DNA of 64,000 nt from positions 7,255,543 through 7,319,542 of the forward strand of contig NC_033640.1 in the NCBI RefSeq assembly GCF_001540865.1, written 5' to 3'. This DNA comes from Ananas comosus (lineage: Eukaryota > Streptophyta > Magnoliopsida > Poales > Bromeliaceae). The notes below the pieces were generated by a model. That model worked only from the letters and a program-made list of their open reading frames with translations. It made no database searches and was not told the origin of the DNA. Positions 23,926 to 35,363 of this stretch are shown piece after piece. Every line of letters starts with the position of its first letter. Positions within the stretch are counted from its first letter, which is position 1. Position numbers and translations under genes: made by a program.

Positions 23926-24476
23926 GGACGAGGCATGTCCTGGAGCTTATAATAATGGCTTGAGATCTGCACCATGTGTGGGAGCAAATAAATTACCAGG
24001 CCACCTCTCAGGAAAAGTCTTCACTGCAGTTGTTAGTTAGTTGTGAATTGCATGCATGTTCAAATCTTCTACTTTGTAGGTAGATCTTCCTCAGATTAGG
24101 TTTCGGCAGAATCTTCAAGAAACCCCTTTGACTTGTTTGATAATAGTTTAAAAAAATTTAAAAATGTAGAGTCTGCAGCCAAACATGATTAATTACAATC
24201 TTATTTACAAACCCTCGGTCCTAGGGTTTACGCAAATTATTTTAAGGTCTTATTATTTTTCTAAAAAAGTTAGTGGTTGGATTGAAAAGCCGCAAAATTT
24301 TAGCTAACTTTTGGTTAGAAACCTATTACAAATGTCGAGAAATTGAAGTAATTAACTTGTTTAGCCCGAACTTTTTGAGTGTACAATTTTTTATTTTTTC
24401 TCTTTTATTTGAACAGGTACGAGCGTATATTTTTTCAGTTTATAAAATTAGTAGAAGTGAAAAGATTGCGTACCAG

Positions 24477-24512
<36 letters not shown>

Positions 24513-24571
24513 TAAGGCTATTTTTTGTAAACCGGCGAGTATATTATCTTTACAACGTATTTTTTTTTTCT

Positions 24572-24716
24572 GTTTTTTTGAGAGAGAGAGTTATTATGCT
24601 ATCCGCTTTATTCATTTTTTTAAAAAATAAACTTAGCTAAAAATATAAGACAACTAAACTTCAAATTTGGGATCTCGAGTACCAACCACTAAGCTCCTTG
24701 TCATTTGGTGTCTTTA
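24572..24716 (-). mobile_element. tRNA-derived SINE
   Basis: Read on the minus strand it matches the SINE at 62313-62470: tgacaaggagcttagtggttggtactcgagat, then a B-box-like region, agctaagttta, then an A-rich tail (the T run at 24570-24585). The 5' end is slightly truncated and the B box has decayed. Confidence 0.75.
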
Positions 24717-24719
24717 TTT

Positions 24720-25337
24720 TTTAATTTTTTTTTTAAAAAATAGAATATCTATATAAAATAGACAGTACATTCTTTTCAAAGATTATCATCACAACTTTGC
24801 TGAGATACCTTATAATCAACTCAAAAAAAAAAAAGTCGACATACACCAGCATATTAATTATATAGAATTAATAGTAAAAATTTAAAAAGTAAACGAGACA
24901 GCAATTTCAAATAAGATCGAAATTTTTATATCCTTTTTCAAGAATAAGTTAAATCATCACATAGATATATAGAATGCCCTGCTCTACTAAGTCATGATAA
25001 CCTGCGTCATACAAGGCTAAAATGCAATCTCTTAAATGCCTATGGCAAAAGAAAGTTCTTAAGCGCACAAGTACCTACAAAGTAAATTATTCTGATTTAC
25101 AAATTAACAAACCCAAGATGATATGAAGCAAAAAAATTTGATCTTATTAGTATTAAATATTAGTAATATGTAAATTGAAAAATGACATACTGCATAATAC
25201 AAATTAGTTGTCGTGATCCAATTAAACCCCTTCATCTCGGGTTGTGGTCGCCGCATCTCCATAATATTCAAATTCAAAATTTAAATTTAAATTCCACAAA
25301 AATACAAAGGTTTGGGAAGTAGAATGAACTTGCTAAC
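24720..25337. other. Intergenic AT-rich DNA, nothing recognised
   Basis: No reading frame, RNA gene or repeat that I could support. Confidence 0.5.
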
Positions 25338-25918
25338 GGACTTTTTTCAAAAATAACCCTGTAAAATTTCCTATTTGCCAAACTAATCCTGTGAAAATTT
25401 TATTTGTGAAACTAACCCTCCTCTCGCCACGTGGGCGCCACGTTAGGAATTCCTCAAAAAGACGGTGAATCGTTCACCGTCTTTGATATTTGTTGTGAAG
25501 GCGGTGAATGGTTTACCGTCTTCATAAGACGGTGAACTATTCACCGTCTTTAGTACAAATCCCTACTCTGCGTAAATCTTTTCAAGTCCATAATATGGTG
25601 TCCTTGATAAGACGGTGAATCGTTCCCGTCTTCTCGAGGGCACAGAAACGGCGGACTTGAGAGGGCGGAAAGGGAAAAGGGCGGAAAGAAAAATTTTGCA
25701 CTAAAGGCGATGAATGGTTCACCGTCTTCTAAAGGCGGTGAACCATTCACCGCTTTTATAACAAAAATTACAAAGACGGTGAACGATTCACCGTCTTTTT
25801 GAGGAATCCCTGACGTGGCGCCCACGTGGCTAAAGGATGGTTAGTTTTACAAATAAAAATTTCAGAGGATTACTTTGGCAAATACGAAATTTTACAGGAT
25901 TATTTTCGAAAAAAGTCC
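25338..25918. mobile_element. Mutator-like foldback MITE carrying a palindrome array
   Basis: The element starts GGACTTTTTTC and ends GAAAAAAGTCC. It is flanked by a perfect 9-bp duplication CTTGCTAAC (25329-25337 and 25919-25927), the Mutator-like signature. The inverted repeats extend for about 180 bp per side. Inside are seven copies of a roughly 25-bp palindrome AAGACGGTGAAT..TTCACCGTCTT (25459, 25497, 25526, 25609, 25703, 25731, 25773). No transposase is encoded. Confidence 0.9.
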
Positions 25919-26150
25919 CTTGCTAACACCTATTAAGGGTCGGTCAAAATAGTACAACAAGATGACTGGTACTGCATGAAACAATAATTAAGTGCAGGTT
26001 ACCTGAAAAGGTGTCGTATCACCACAGAGTCCGCTCGCAGTCCACTGTCCAGTTCAATCTGGAAAAGAGACTGGGCATGCGTCCTAGGTAATTAATATGT
26101 AATCTCAGAAAGTTGATAATTAATTAATTGATTCAATATTCAGTAATAAT

Positions 26151-27041
26151 CATAGTTAGTTAAATCGGATTCGGCAGGCAAAAATTCGGTACGGATATAA
26201 TTCGGATAAAATTCATCTTATAATTTTTAAATTCGTTGAAAAATACGGATAAAAAACGGATTCGCCAATTATTCGGATACGTGATTTATGCGGATATTAT
26301 ACGTTCATCAATTAAAAATTCGGGATTAAAAATTCGGCTATTAAATTAAGTTTTTTTCTCTCAAAATTTATGCTATTGGCATAAATACTCATATTTCTTA
26401 AAAATATAAGAAAAAAGAATTACAAAATTAAGCTAATTAAGTAAAAAAATAGCAAACTATATTATACCTCAAAATAAATAATAAATTAAGTAAATAAGAG
26501 ATTAAAATAATACATAAGAGATTAAATTTTTTTGATCGAGCAAAACTACTGAGAAACCAGAGGATTTGAGAGATTATGGTTGGGCATCCGAGCTTAAGTC
26601 AAGGAGGTTTTTTTTTTTTTTTGTGTGTGTGCTAGGTTTGGATTTTGGAAAGGTTTTTATTTTTTCACCTTTCACTGTTTTGGGCACGGACGCGAGTGCC
26701 GGCCAGGGCGCAGAAGCGAGCGCCGGCCAGGGCGCGAGCGCGGGCCCGGGAGCGGGTGTGGGCTAGGGCGCTAGCGCGGGCCCGAGCGTGGGTGCGGGCC
26801 AGGGCGCAGGCGTGAGCACGGGCCGGGCGCGGACGCGGGCGCGGGCGCGGACGCGGGCGCGAGAGCCCTTTGTTTGGGGCTAATAATTCGCGAATCGCAA
26901 ATAATTCGCGAATAAGTATTTTTGATGAAAAAACACGTTTTTTTTCTGAATTTTTGGGAAAAATACATAAACGGCAGTTTAATTCGTTTCTTAAAAAATT
27001 CGGGAATAATTCGCAAATTTTTCGCGAATTTGCTAACAGAG
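26151..27041. mobile_element. hAT-type element with a GC-rich minisatellite core
   Basis: It is flanked by a perfect 8-bp duplication GTAATAAT (26143-26150 and 27042-27049). The ends are weakly inverted (CATAGTTAGTTAAAT against CTCTGTTAGCAAAT). Flanking arms carry attcgg/attcgcgaat words. The centre (26685-26865) is a tandem GCGGGCGCGAGC-type minisatellite of very high GC content. There is no intact transposase. Confidence 0.8.
26685..26865. repeat. GC-rich minisatellite
   Basis: Imperfect repeats of GCGNGCGCGGGC and GGCCAGGGCGC words in an otherwise AT-rich region; it creates spurious Ala/Gly/Pro reading frames. Confidence 0.85.
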
Positions 27042-27255
27042 GTAATAATACATGTACTATACTTTACAAGATGCAGATGATTATGCACTAGATGCGTCCA
27101 TGCGATAATATAAATGAACCGAGTCTTGACATGCACCGACGGGATAGAGACATCTACAAACGCCTATGATATTAGCAAGAATTTGAGCTCACGACATTTC
27201 GGTCCCTTTAGTACCCCCAACATAGACCACTAATATACACATCTGTTATCCATAT

Positions 27256-27757
27256 CACTACAACAAAAATAGTCTATAGCGACACTTTTAAATATCAGTA
27301 TACGTAATAAAAAATATTGCTGGCTAAATTACCGATACTTTTAAAAAGTGTTGCTATATGTGGGGTCGCTAAGTATATAGTGACAGTTAAAGAGTAGTGT
27401 CGCTATAGCCTAAAATAGTGCTGCTAATTTACCAACACTTATTTAAGTATTTAGCAACCGCCGGAACTTTACCTCGTTGGCTGCGGTGGCAGAGGAGGAC
27501 GAGAGGGAAGGGCTCTTCGTCTAGAATTTCAGTAGATTAAGAGGAGAAGGAGAGATGGTAATCGATTTTTCTTTTCTTTTTTCTTTTCTATTTGTAGTTG
27601 GGCCGAATAGGCTGGGTGGGGTGGGTTGAGTAGAATAACATTTTATTTTTGGTTGGATTAGGCTTTATATTTAGACATTAGTAGATTTTTTTAAAAATTT
27701 TGGCATAAATGAGACACTAACACAAAAGTGTCCCAAACATGTCTCTATAACCTAATT
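27256..27757. mobile_element. Non-autonomous CACTA element, 3' end decayed
   Basis: It begins CACTACAACAA and is similar over its whole length to the intact copy at 42460-42971, including the gcaaccgccgga...gtggc-gaggaggacgag block. The terminal TTGTAGTG is not recognisable, so the right end is approximate. Confidence 0.78.
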
Positions 27758-28331
27758 CTGTCACCTCCCATGTTGTCTGTCACTTAAGAATAACTCATCA
27801 TAACATACTTAGCCAGCCTTGAAATATGTTATTCATTTATGCTGATACTATTAGGGTCGCACCTCTCTACTCCATATGTACATAGCAAATCCTGTAATAT
27901 ACCAATCATTCCAATTGATCTGATATAATAAGTGTCATCGAGTACTATAGTCTTGACACATGATGTACACTTGTCCCTTGGTATCTTGCCCGTATTTGGC
28001 TCCCCACCGGTTCCTGCAATAGTCAACCATAGAGGTGCGGTCGGTCAACTGCACACACATAGTCCAAAACACCAAAATAGGTTTAAATCGCACCAAGCAA
28101 GAAGCCAAAAGGCATAAAAACAAGAGAATTACCTAGAGTTTTGAGCTTCAACTCAAAGAATAGCTTGCTTGAGGTGAAAACTCCATTCTTCAACTCATAT
28201 TCAAGCCGTTGGGGTTATGGATCTTGGAGTCTCGCCAAAAGCAAGAAATATAGTGGGTTAGCTCCAAGAATGCAGTGTGCGACAGAGGAGGGAAGCGAAT
28301 GGAGATGGAGATAAAGCAGGAAGAAGACTGA

Positions 28332-28362
<31 letters not shown>

Positions 28363-28387
28363 AAATGAAGAGAAAGACAAGATATAA
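27758..28387. other. Unassigned DNA upstream of the gypsy LTR
   Basis: No gene is supported. Overlapping minus-strand frames at 27829-28123 have a protein-like composition but break into each other, suggesting a decayed coding remnant of unknown origin. A (GAA)n microsatellite lies at 28331-28362. Confidence 0.4.
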
Positions 28388-29651
28388 TGTACCGAAACTT
28401 AGTATAATCTATTGAACTTCAGCCAAATTAGCAAATTGCAGATTAAAATCATGTTAGACATGACTAAAATAGGTTTGAACAAGCTTAGGCTAAGTTCGAA
28501 ACAAGTTGGACTCGAAACGGATCAAAAGTGAGTTTCGATAGAAGTGGAAATCTGGTTTCTAGACTTTTCGAACACCTGAAAAAGCATTTTGCACGCTCGA
28601 AACCTTTCAGAATGTCCGGGTGAGCACTTGATTCAAGTAGACACTCCATTGAGAGTATGGGTTCATGGCGGAATAAACATATGGGAGTTCGAATTGTCCT
28701 GCGAGTGTCTGAAAAACCCTTCGGATTGCTCCTGCGGGTGCATGAAACAACTTCTAGACGCTCAACCTGACAGGAGTGGTCGCTCAGCTTGTTAAATAAT
28801 CAGGCACCTGATTTGCCCTACAGGCGTTCGAAATTGGCGTCGGGCAACCTGGGCGTGCATTTGAAACAACTTTCGGTTGCTAAACCTGAGGGCTTTGAAG
28901 CAGTAGTTTCGGGTTTTCGGGTGCCCGAAAGTTCGGATGGGCGTCCAAAACTTGGCGCAAAGGCAGTGGTTTGTTATTTGCAAATACAAATATTTGGGAG
29001 ACCTAAGTGCGATTGTAGCACTTCTATAAATATCACTTCACAGCCAATACTCCTCTTCACCCTTATTTTCCTCTCTTACCCTCTCTCTCTACTTTCTTTT
29101 TCTAAAAGAGCTAGGCTATTATTGTTTGAGAGATCTAAGTGCAATTGTAGTATTTCTATAAATATTTCTTCAATGCCAATACTCCTTTCTTATCCTTATT
29201 CTTCTCTTTCACCTTCTATCTCTATTTTCTCTTTCTAAAAGAGGAAAAAAAAGTCCTCGGCCAATATTATTGGTGGGACCTTGGAGCTCCATCTCCTAGC
29301 AAGGTTGGAGCAGAACAAGGGCACTTCAGAGGAGCTCTAGGAGGAGGCAACCTTTCCAAGCATTATTTCTTTTGCTATTTTGTAAAAATAAAGAAAGCAT
29401 GTATCAGTTTGTAAGAACAAAGAAAGCATGTACTATTTTTGGTAGATGTGGTTGTAAATTCAAACGAGATTGTATTGTAAAAGATTTAGAATAGAAGTTA
29501 ATTAACTATGATATTTCAATGTACATATTCTTTGTATAAAATGCACATGTTGGTGTATGTCATCGCTTCGGTCGAACAGGAAAAATTTGTTTGGCGGGTC
29601 TATTGCACGTGCCCGAGCAAGTCTTGTGGGGCCGGGTCTTGGTGCATGACA
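28388..29651 (+). mobile_element. 5' LTR of a broken Ty3/gypsy element
   Basis: It runs from TGTACCGAAAC to GGTGCATGACA (TG...CA ends, about 1.26 kb) and is followed by a tRNA-Met-like primer-binding site. Its start resembles the inverse of the sequence at 33850-33961 (shared AAATCAT..TAGACAT). Two promoter-like units with CTATAAATAT lie at 28996-29110 and 29128-29243. The boundaries are inferred from those motifs; no second LTR of this element is seen. Confidence 0.65.
28996..29243 (+). repeat. Tandemly duplicated promoter-like unit in the LTR
   Basis: The unit gaga-ctaagtgc-attgtag...tctataaatat...ccaatactcct...tttctaaaagag occurs twice, about 132 bp apart, each with a TATA-like CTATAAATA (near 29025 and 29156). 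Confidence 0.8.
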
Positions 29652-29659
29652 AATAAGAG

Positions 29660-29667
29660 TGGTATCA
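29660..29667 (+). promoter_or_regulatory. Primer-binding site (initiator tRNA-Met type)
   Basis: TGGTATCA, 9 bases after the LTR end, matches the first eight bases of the usual plant TGGTATCAGAGC site; the rest is mutated. Confidence 0.55.
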
Positions 29668-29994
29668 TTACCTAGAAAAATATTTCTAGGCGATTTTGTT
29701 GAACTCTAATCCGAAGGAGACCATAATTAAGGACTTAGGAGCGTGAGTGAACATAGACTATAGCAAAAGTGAACAATTTGGTCTTCTGGTATCTTCAATA
29801 GATGTTGGGAATCCATCGAGGGAGATGCCTCTTCTATTCTTTTGATAATCATGTTGGCGGCTGACAATTTGGTGTTAGGAATAAGAAGAAGTTCCCTCAT
29901 GAACTTTTGTTTAATTGCGTCAAATTCTTTTATAATGTAATTAGAGCCAAAAATTTGGGCTAAGTTATTAACAATGTCTTTTGTGTTTTCAGAA

Positions 29995-31095
29995 TGGCAC
30001 AACATGGACGACCTAGGGTGAGGCCCATGGCGATACGACCCTAAGCACCTGAGCGCTCCAGCTCTAATGAAGTCTGTGAGCTTTGCGATCAGATGATCAC
30101 GTTGATTACAGTGGTCGACAGGCAAACTTAGGCCTCTCAATGCCAAGAGGAATAGATCAAGAAGCCCCACGAGTTTATAGCGCAACAAGTAGGAGTTGCG
30201 CAGATAAGTCAAGATTCAACTACATATCCCCTATACGAAATGCCATTGAGGGCATTGTGGTGGCGATCGTGCTTGTTTTGGCACACCCTACATTGTTGGG
30301 GGCTACAAGGGTGGCGTCCTTAGGATGAATCTGATACCTCCGCAGCGGAGCACATAGCTATAGATGCGGAGCAGGAGCAAGCTTGGGCGAGCATCGCTAA
30401 CTTCAAGAAGTTTAACCCGTCGACGTACAACGGCGAGAGTATAGATCCATGGGTAGTTGAGACATTGGTCGACTCTACGGAGAAACTGTTCAACGACTTA
30501 TACATTCTGGATAGGGACAAGGTCTACTTGGCCGCACATTGTTTGGATAAGGTGACTCATCGATAGTGGAAGACAGAGAGTGCCAACCTATCAACCAACT
30601 TGCCACCCTCGATTTAGGAGAAATTTTAGGGACTCATATTCAATGCTTTCTTTCCCAACAAGATTAAGCAACAATTGGAGGATTTTGAGAACCTTCGCCA
30701 TGGAAATCGCACGGTGTTAGAGACTGTAGTGTGAACTATATTCCTTTCATCGTTCAGGATGAAAAGAACAAGGCCCAGTATTTTGAGCATAGTCTCCAAC
30801 TGGGGATATGCAAGATGGTGCAACCTCTCAATGTGCAAGCCTTCCTGAAGGTTGTGAATAGAGCCCTACTTGTGGAGCGAGGCTAATTTGAGGTGAGCGT
30901 GGAGCGAGAAGCCTATGAGAAGGGTAACGAGAAGAATTAGTTCACGTTCTAGTGGCTAATCAAGTTCGAGTCGGCCTCCTAAAAAACCTATGTCGTAGTC
31001 TCAATCATATGGGTTCCATGCTCCCCGGCTCCGGCCTTGGTTCATGATATATTGTCATTCTTAGAGACTGCCAATTGGGCCGCTCGACATGTGCA
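29995..31095 (+). pseudogene. Ty3/gypsy gag remnant (part 1)
   Basis: It opens with ATGGCACAACATGGACG at 29996 and has a retrotransposon gag core around 30400-30720: FKKFNPSTYNGES, then a run matching the ...KVYLAAHCLDKV.. region and LEDFENLRHGNRTVLE. Many in-frame stops (first at about 30041) and frameshifts make it non-functional. After about 31090 similarity stops, and the rest of gag resumes at 33962. Capsid-like gag packages element RNA in intact relatives. Confidence 0.75.
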
Positions 31096-31099
31096 ACAA

Positions 31100-33961
31100 A
31101 CACGCTGAACAAATAGGGTTTTTCCTACCTGAATAAAGCAGAATCATACATCAACTTGTACAATCTCAGACACGAAGGAATATAATGAAACATTAGAGTG
31201 AATACTAAATAACTAAAACCGTTACAACTTTAAATTTAAAGTTTACAATACATAACATCATCCAAAAAATTACAAGTCTTTTTTATACATAAAAGGGTAC
31301 AACTAGACTTCTCACTAAGTCCAACTACTACGTGACACCCTTGCCACAGTCCTGCACATCATCTACGATTGTAAGCTTTGAAAAAAAATATATAAATAAC
31401 AAAAGGGTGAGAACATTAGATAAGTTTTTAGTGAGTGCAGTCACCGAAAGTGGTACTCTACAGTCACTCGATCCAAAGGTGACATTAGTAGATAAATAAT
31501 GATAATAACATATATTTCTACAATAGAAATATAAGAATTACAATTACAATGCTTCAAATATAACAAGATGCCACCAATATAACAAGATGCAACTATGTTA
31601 TTATTTACAAGTCTACCTAATTTACCTCATGTCCCTAATCATCTATTTGATTTGTTTCATTTCACACTACACCTTTTGGAGTACCCAGAGAAATCGCACT
31701 ACTTTCCAATTGGTAGGCACTTAGAGTCGAGGGAGATCATCCCTCCAAATACTACATAAGGAGTTGAAAGGATTGGCACTCTAATGCAACGCCGGGGTCA
31801 AGAGTGATTGGCCCTTCCAATGCACACAAGGGAGTCTAGGGTGATCGACACTCCCTATAGACACTTCTAGAAGGTCACAACCAAACTCATTGTTACATCC
31901 TAAGTTCATATGACTTCTAGGGTTCCAACCATGTCCAATACATACGACTTGGCCTATAGTTCACATTTACCGTAACGTTTACATGCCACCATATTTCATC
32001 TTAGATTTTGACCTAAGTTATTGTTGGGAATCTAGTACTTGCCTTGATACCAGATTTTGAGAATACGCAACCTGCTCTGGTACCTACTACTATAAATTCG
32101 GTACCATTTGTTGGGATTCCGCAATGAAAGCATCAAATCAGATTTTTAGTGTAAACTTGTCTCTTCAGTAAAAGCTGATACAACCACAAAAAAGAGAAAA
32201 CCCAAATAGAAAAAATGCGAGCAAAAAAAGATTCATTAAATAAGAGAAGATTACACCTGACTCCTCTTCTGCATAGAGTAGTTTCAACGCAAGCCCTTTT
32301 TATGAATCCTTCTCACCTTTTTCTCATCTTATATAAATTTAGAAAACCACTCTCTCATCTTGTGTACCCCTGCAGAAGGTATTCTAATAACCCACGGCCA
32401 TGGAAACCGCACACGTTCTCTTGCACCTATGTACTAGGTGCAAATTATGACCACCTTGGCCATGTCATGTTGGTGTGGCTAAGTTATATACCACCACCAA
32501 AATAATAACACATATGCTATATTTATAGTTTACATCAAAAGCTACCCAAATCCTGGTCAAATTAGATTTCTACTCTAATCAATATTTAGATCTTAATTTA
32601 TTTTCAACAGATTTAAATATTAATCCTAATCAACTAGGAATTCAACTATAAATCTAACATGCTACGCATATTTTACCTATACCACAAGGTTCTCATTTCA
32701 CTTTCATGCACGTGTCCATTGTTCCATTCACATACAAAGGGTTAAAACCCTATTTTCCTAGTATGTAACTAAAATCATATTTAGTTTAATTATTATCCAT
32801 AGTACATGCTAATAATTCAAGAAAACTAAGGACAAAGGAGAGATCAAACTCTTTTCGGTGATATTCCTACCTTTGCTAGATCCTTCACAAAGAGATGGAT
32901 TTAATCTTTTGAAAACACCAAGAAACTCTAGAAAATGATTTTAACAAGATTAGGAAACCCAAAAATCCTGATTTGAAAAAAATCATAATAAAACCCTAAA
33001 AATATTAACTCACCTCATCTCTTCTAGCTACCCAAAACGTGGATAAGAAGAGTTCCTTTTCCTTCCTAAAGATTTGTTTGGAGTTCTAGATCTCCTTCAA
33101 GCTCCAAAAGAGATCAATCCTCAAGCTCCAACAATAGGAAGTCGGGTTTTAGTGTTCTTCTATAAAGAGAAAGGGAAGAGAGAGAGGAACAGAGAGAGTG
33201 AGAAATAGGGTGAAAAGGTTGTGAATTTAGGGTTAACATTGAAAACCCTCTTTATAGGGTTGCTATAATAGCAACTAAACCCCCCAACTCTATTTATTTG
33301 TAAACAGACAATACCCAATTTGTGCGCCCAGTTTCGAATGCCTGCCTAAACTTTCGGGCACCCAAACCAATCATAATTATGCTAGATCGAGGAACTGGGC
33401 GCCCGCTAGCTCTGTTCGTTTCACAATTCGGGCGGCTGAAGTAGGTTTTGGTTGTCGATTATTTATTTCTACACACGAAGGGTGCTCTTGGGTTGAACAT
33501 TTGAATGTGGTATCGGGCACCCATGAGCGACCACTAGAAAGATGATTCGGGCGCCCGCTGCGGATTTTGGGCATTCAAATCCCTAATCTAGCAAAACACA
33601 CTCTTGGGTTGGGAGTTCGAAAGTTTTGTTAGACGCCCACAGATAGGGTTTGAATCAACATTCAGGTGCCCACAAGACAAATCGAGCACTCAAAAGCTAG
33701 GATGCTGCAAATCCAACTCTTTGGATGAGCGTGCGGATGATTCGAGCGCTATAATGGACCATCCAAAATCCTTTTCGGGTGCCAAACCCCTGTTCCGGGC
33801 ATCCAAAATAGTCTGGAACTCAGTTTTTTGAGTTTTGAAGCGCTCTTTCGATTCGAATCGCTTTTAATCCAATCCAAACTCGCTCTCAAAGACCACTATA
33901 TTTATGTCTAGTATGATTTAACTCGTACTTTATAAATTTAGTAAAAATTCGAAATGTTACA
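31100..33961 (-). mobile_element. LTR-like insertion inside the gypsy gag
   Basis: This 2.86-kb stretch separates the two halves of gag. Read on the minus strand it starts TGTAACATTTCG and resembles the start of the LTR at 28388, so it is probably a related LTR in inverse orientation; the other end and target duplication could not be fixed. It contains a segment (32025-32650) repeated in FPP intron 1. GGGCGCCC-type palindromic words recur at 33326-33800. Several minus-strand frames are shadows. Confidence 0.5.
32025..32650. repeat. Dispersed repeat shared with 52970-53650
   Basis: Both begin TGTTGGGAATCT-GTACT and contain TTTGTTGGGATTCCGCAA, gtctctt-agtaaaagctga, ctgactcctctt-t-catagagtag, and taggaattc-a-t-taa words in the same order. 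Identity is moderate. The middle third differs between copies. Confidence 0.75.
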
Positions 33962-34470
33962 TTTGTGCCGAAGCCCATAAGCTCCAATAATGCGAGCAAC
34001 AAGACATGAAGTGTTTCAAGTGTGGCCAACCGGGCCACCTGGCGGCTGGCTATTTTAGGAGCACATCATCAGTCCCGTATTCTACTTCTATTCAATCCAC
34101 TCAAGACAGTCTGTAAGGGTTCCACCTACCATCACCTCGAGCGCACTCCCTTCTATGCCACTACAGCTTGAGGGGACTCGATAAGCACCTACTGGCCGAG
34201 TGATTGCCATACAGGGGGATGATCAATCCGTAACCTATGACGTCATGGCAGGTATTATTTTGCTAAACGATAAAAGGTGTAGAGTATTGCTCGATATAAG
34301 TGCATCGCATTCATTCATAAGTAGGACATTTGCACTTACTAGTGAGATTTGCAAGGTAAAGACCACACACATTAAGTGGGTTCAAGTTCTGGAGCATACA
34401 TTTTATGTTATCGATTACTATATATCCTGATTGTTCGGTGTGGATAAGCGATTGGATTATACCAGTGGAC
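33962..34470 (+). pseudogene. Ty3/gypsy gag zinc knuckle and protease remnant (part 2)
   Basis: At about 34007 the frame reads KCFKCGQPGHLAAGYF, a CCHC zinc knuckle whose last cysteine is tyrosine. A retropepsin-like segment follows at about 34200-34350 with VLLDISASHSFIS; the catalytic DTG/DSG triplet is DIS. Stops interrupt the frame. It is the continuation of the gag at 29995. It is inactive, and the following protease-RT spacer is interrupted by a MITE at 34473. Confidence 0.75.
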
Positions 34471-34472
34471 TT

Positions 34473-34821
34473 TAGAAATGCAAATGGATGGGGGTTGGTG
34501 GAGCTCTCGTCTCGATCCGCTCCAAACAGGGCGATAAGTGGGAACAAAACCTATAGAAAAATATAACTTGCTCCAAATCCGCCTCGATCTTCCAAGTAAA
34601 TGGAGCGGGACGCGAGAGACCTCTCCTTCGATCGGCCCCAATTCGCAAAAAATCCGCAAAAAATTGCTTCCGTCTCGATCTGCCCCGAATAGAATGGTAA
34701 ATGGGGACCAAAAATAGAATTAAAATTTACCTGCCCCGAATTCGCTTTGGTCCGACAAAAAATAAAACGGGAGGTGGGTGAACCCCTCCCACCCCCGGAT
34801 CCGCCCCGTTTGTAATCCCTA
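34473..34821. mobile_element. hAT-like MITE in the gypsy remnant
   Basis: The left end TAGAAATGCAAATGG and the right end CCGTTTGTAATCCCTA (inverse TAGGGATTACAAACGG) form degenerate inverted repeats. The interior has gatccgc/gcggat words. The flanks gtggactt and gagttctt agree at 5 of 8 positions. Retrotransposon-like sequence seems to resume after it. Confidence 0.55.
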
Positions 34822-35215
34822 GAGTTCTTGGTGTTGAGATGGATGGGAATTCTATTTTCACCAATTTTTTCACTTAGGTCTCTTGGGTAGACATGACGCA
34901 CTCCATTAATTTTAATAATTTTTTTAACGGTTGGGATCAAGTTATAACGAATGAAGAGATTAGGGACTCAGATGGGTTGTAAAAAAAAAAAGTTTTCAGA
35001 TCAAAGTTCAAAAAGATGCAAAGATTGTAACCCCAAGTCAGACTAACCCAACATTTTGCTCTACTTGGTTATCAGTTATCAGCTTTAAAAAGAAAAGCGA
35101 TACACCAAAATAGAAGTGGTACGTAATGTTTTCTCAAGAAGCTACGTATCACTTGCCAACACAGATTTGTTTCTTTATTTGGAGGAAAGCTCATAAATAT
35201 ATTTTTATTCTTTTT
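34822..35215. other. Short gypsy remnant then unassigned DNA
   Basis: 34822-34860 may continue the protease region (ttcttggtgttgagatgg). Beyond about 34990 nothing is recognised. Confidence 0.35.
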
Positions 35216-35285
35216 AGAGAGAGAGAGAGAGAGAGATCTGATCTATGAAAGAGATATGAAAAATATATAACTAATGCATTGATGG

Positions 35286-35350
<65 letters not shown>
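35216..35350. repeat. (GA)n and (TA)n microsatellites
   Basis: (GA)n at 35216-35236 and a long (TA)n at about 35289-35349 lie immediately left of a MITE cluster. Confidence 0.9.
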
Positions 35351-35358
<8 letters not shown>

Positions 35359-35363
35359 AAGTC

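Noticed and set aside
26566..27136. Ala/Gly/Pro-rich frames on both strands
   Set aside because: They arise from the GC minisatellite within a hAT element.
27829..28123. Overlapping minus-strand frames that look protein-like
   Set aside because: No family recognised, two frames are needed to follow the text, and no gene signals surround it; kept only as unassigned DNA.
28589..29238. 149-codon plus-strand frame
   Set aside because: It lies inside the gypsy LTR, spans the duplicated promoter unit and has no recognisable domain.
29727..30212. 161-codon minus-strand frame
   Set aside because: It is antisense to the gag leader and start; the plus strand has recognisable gag motifs.
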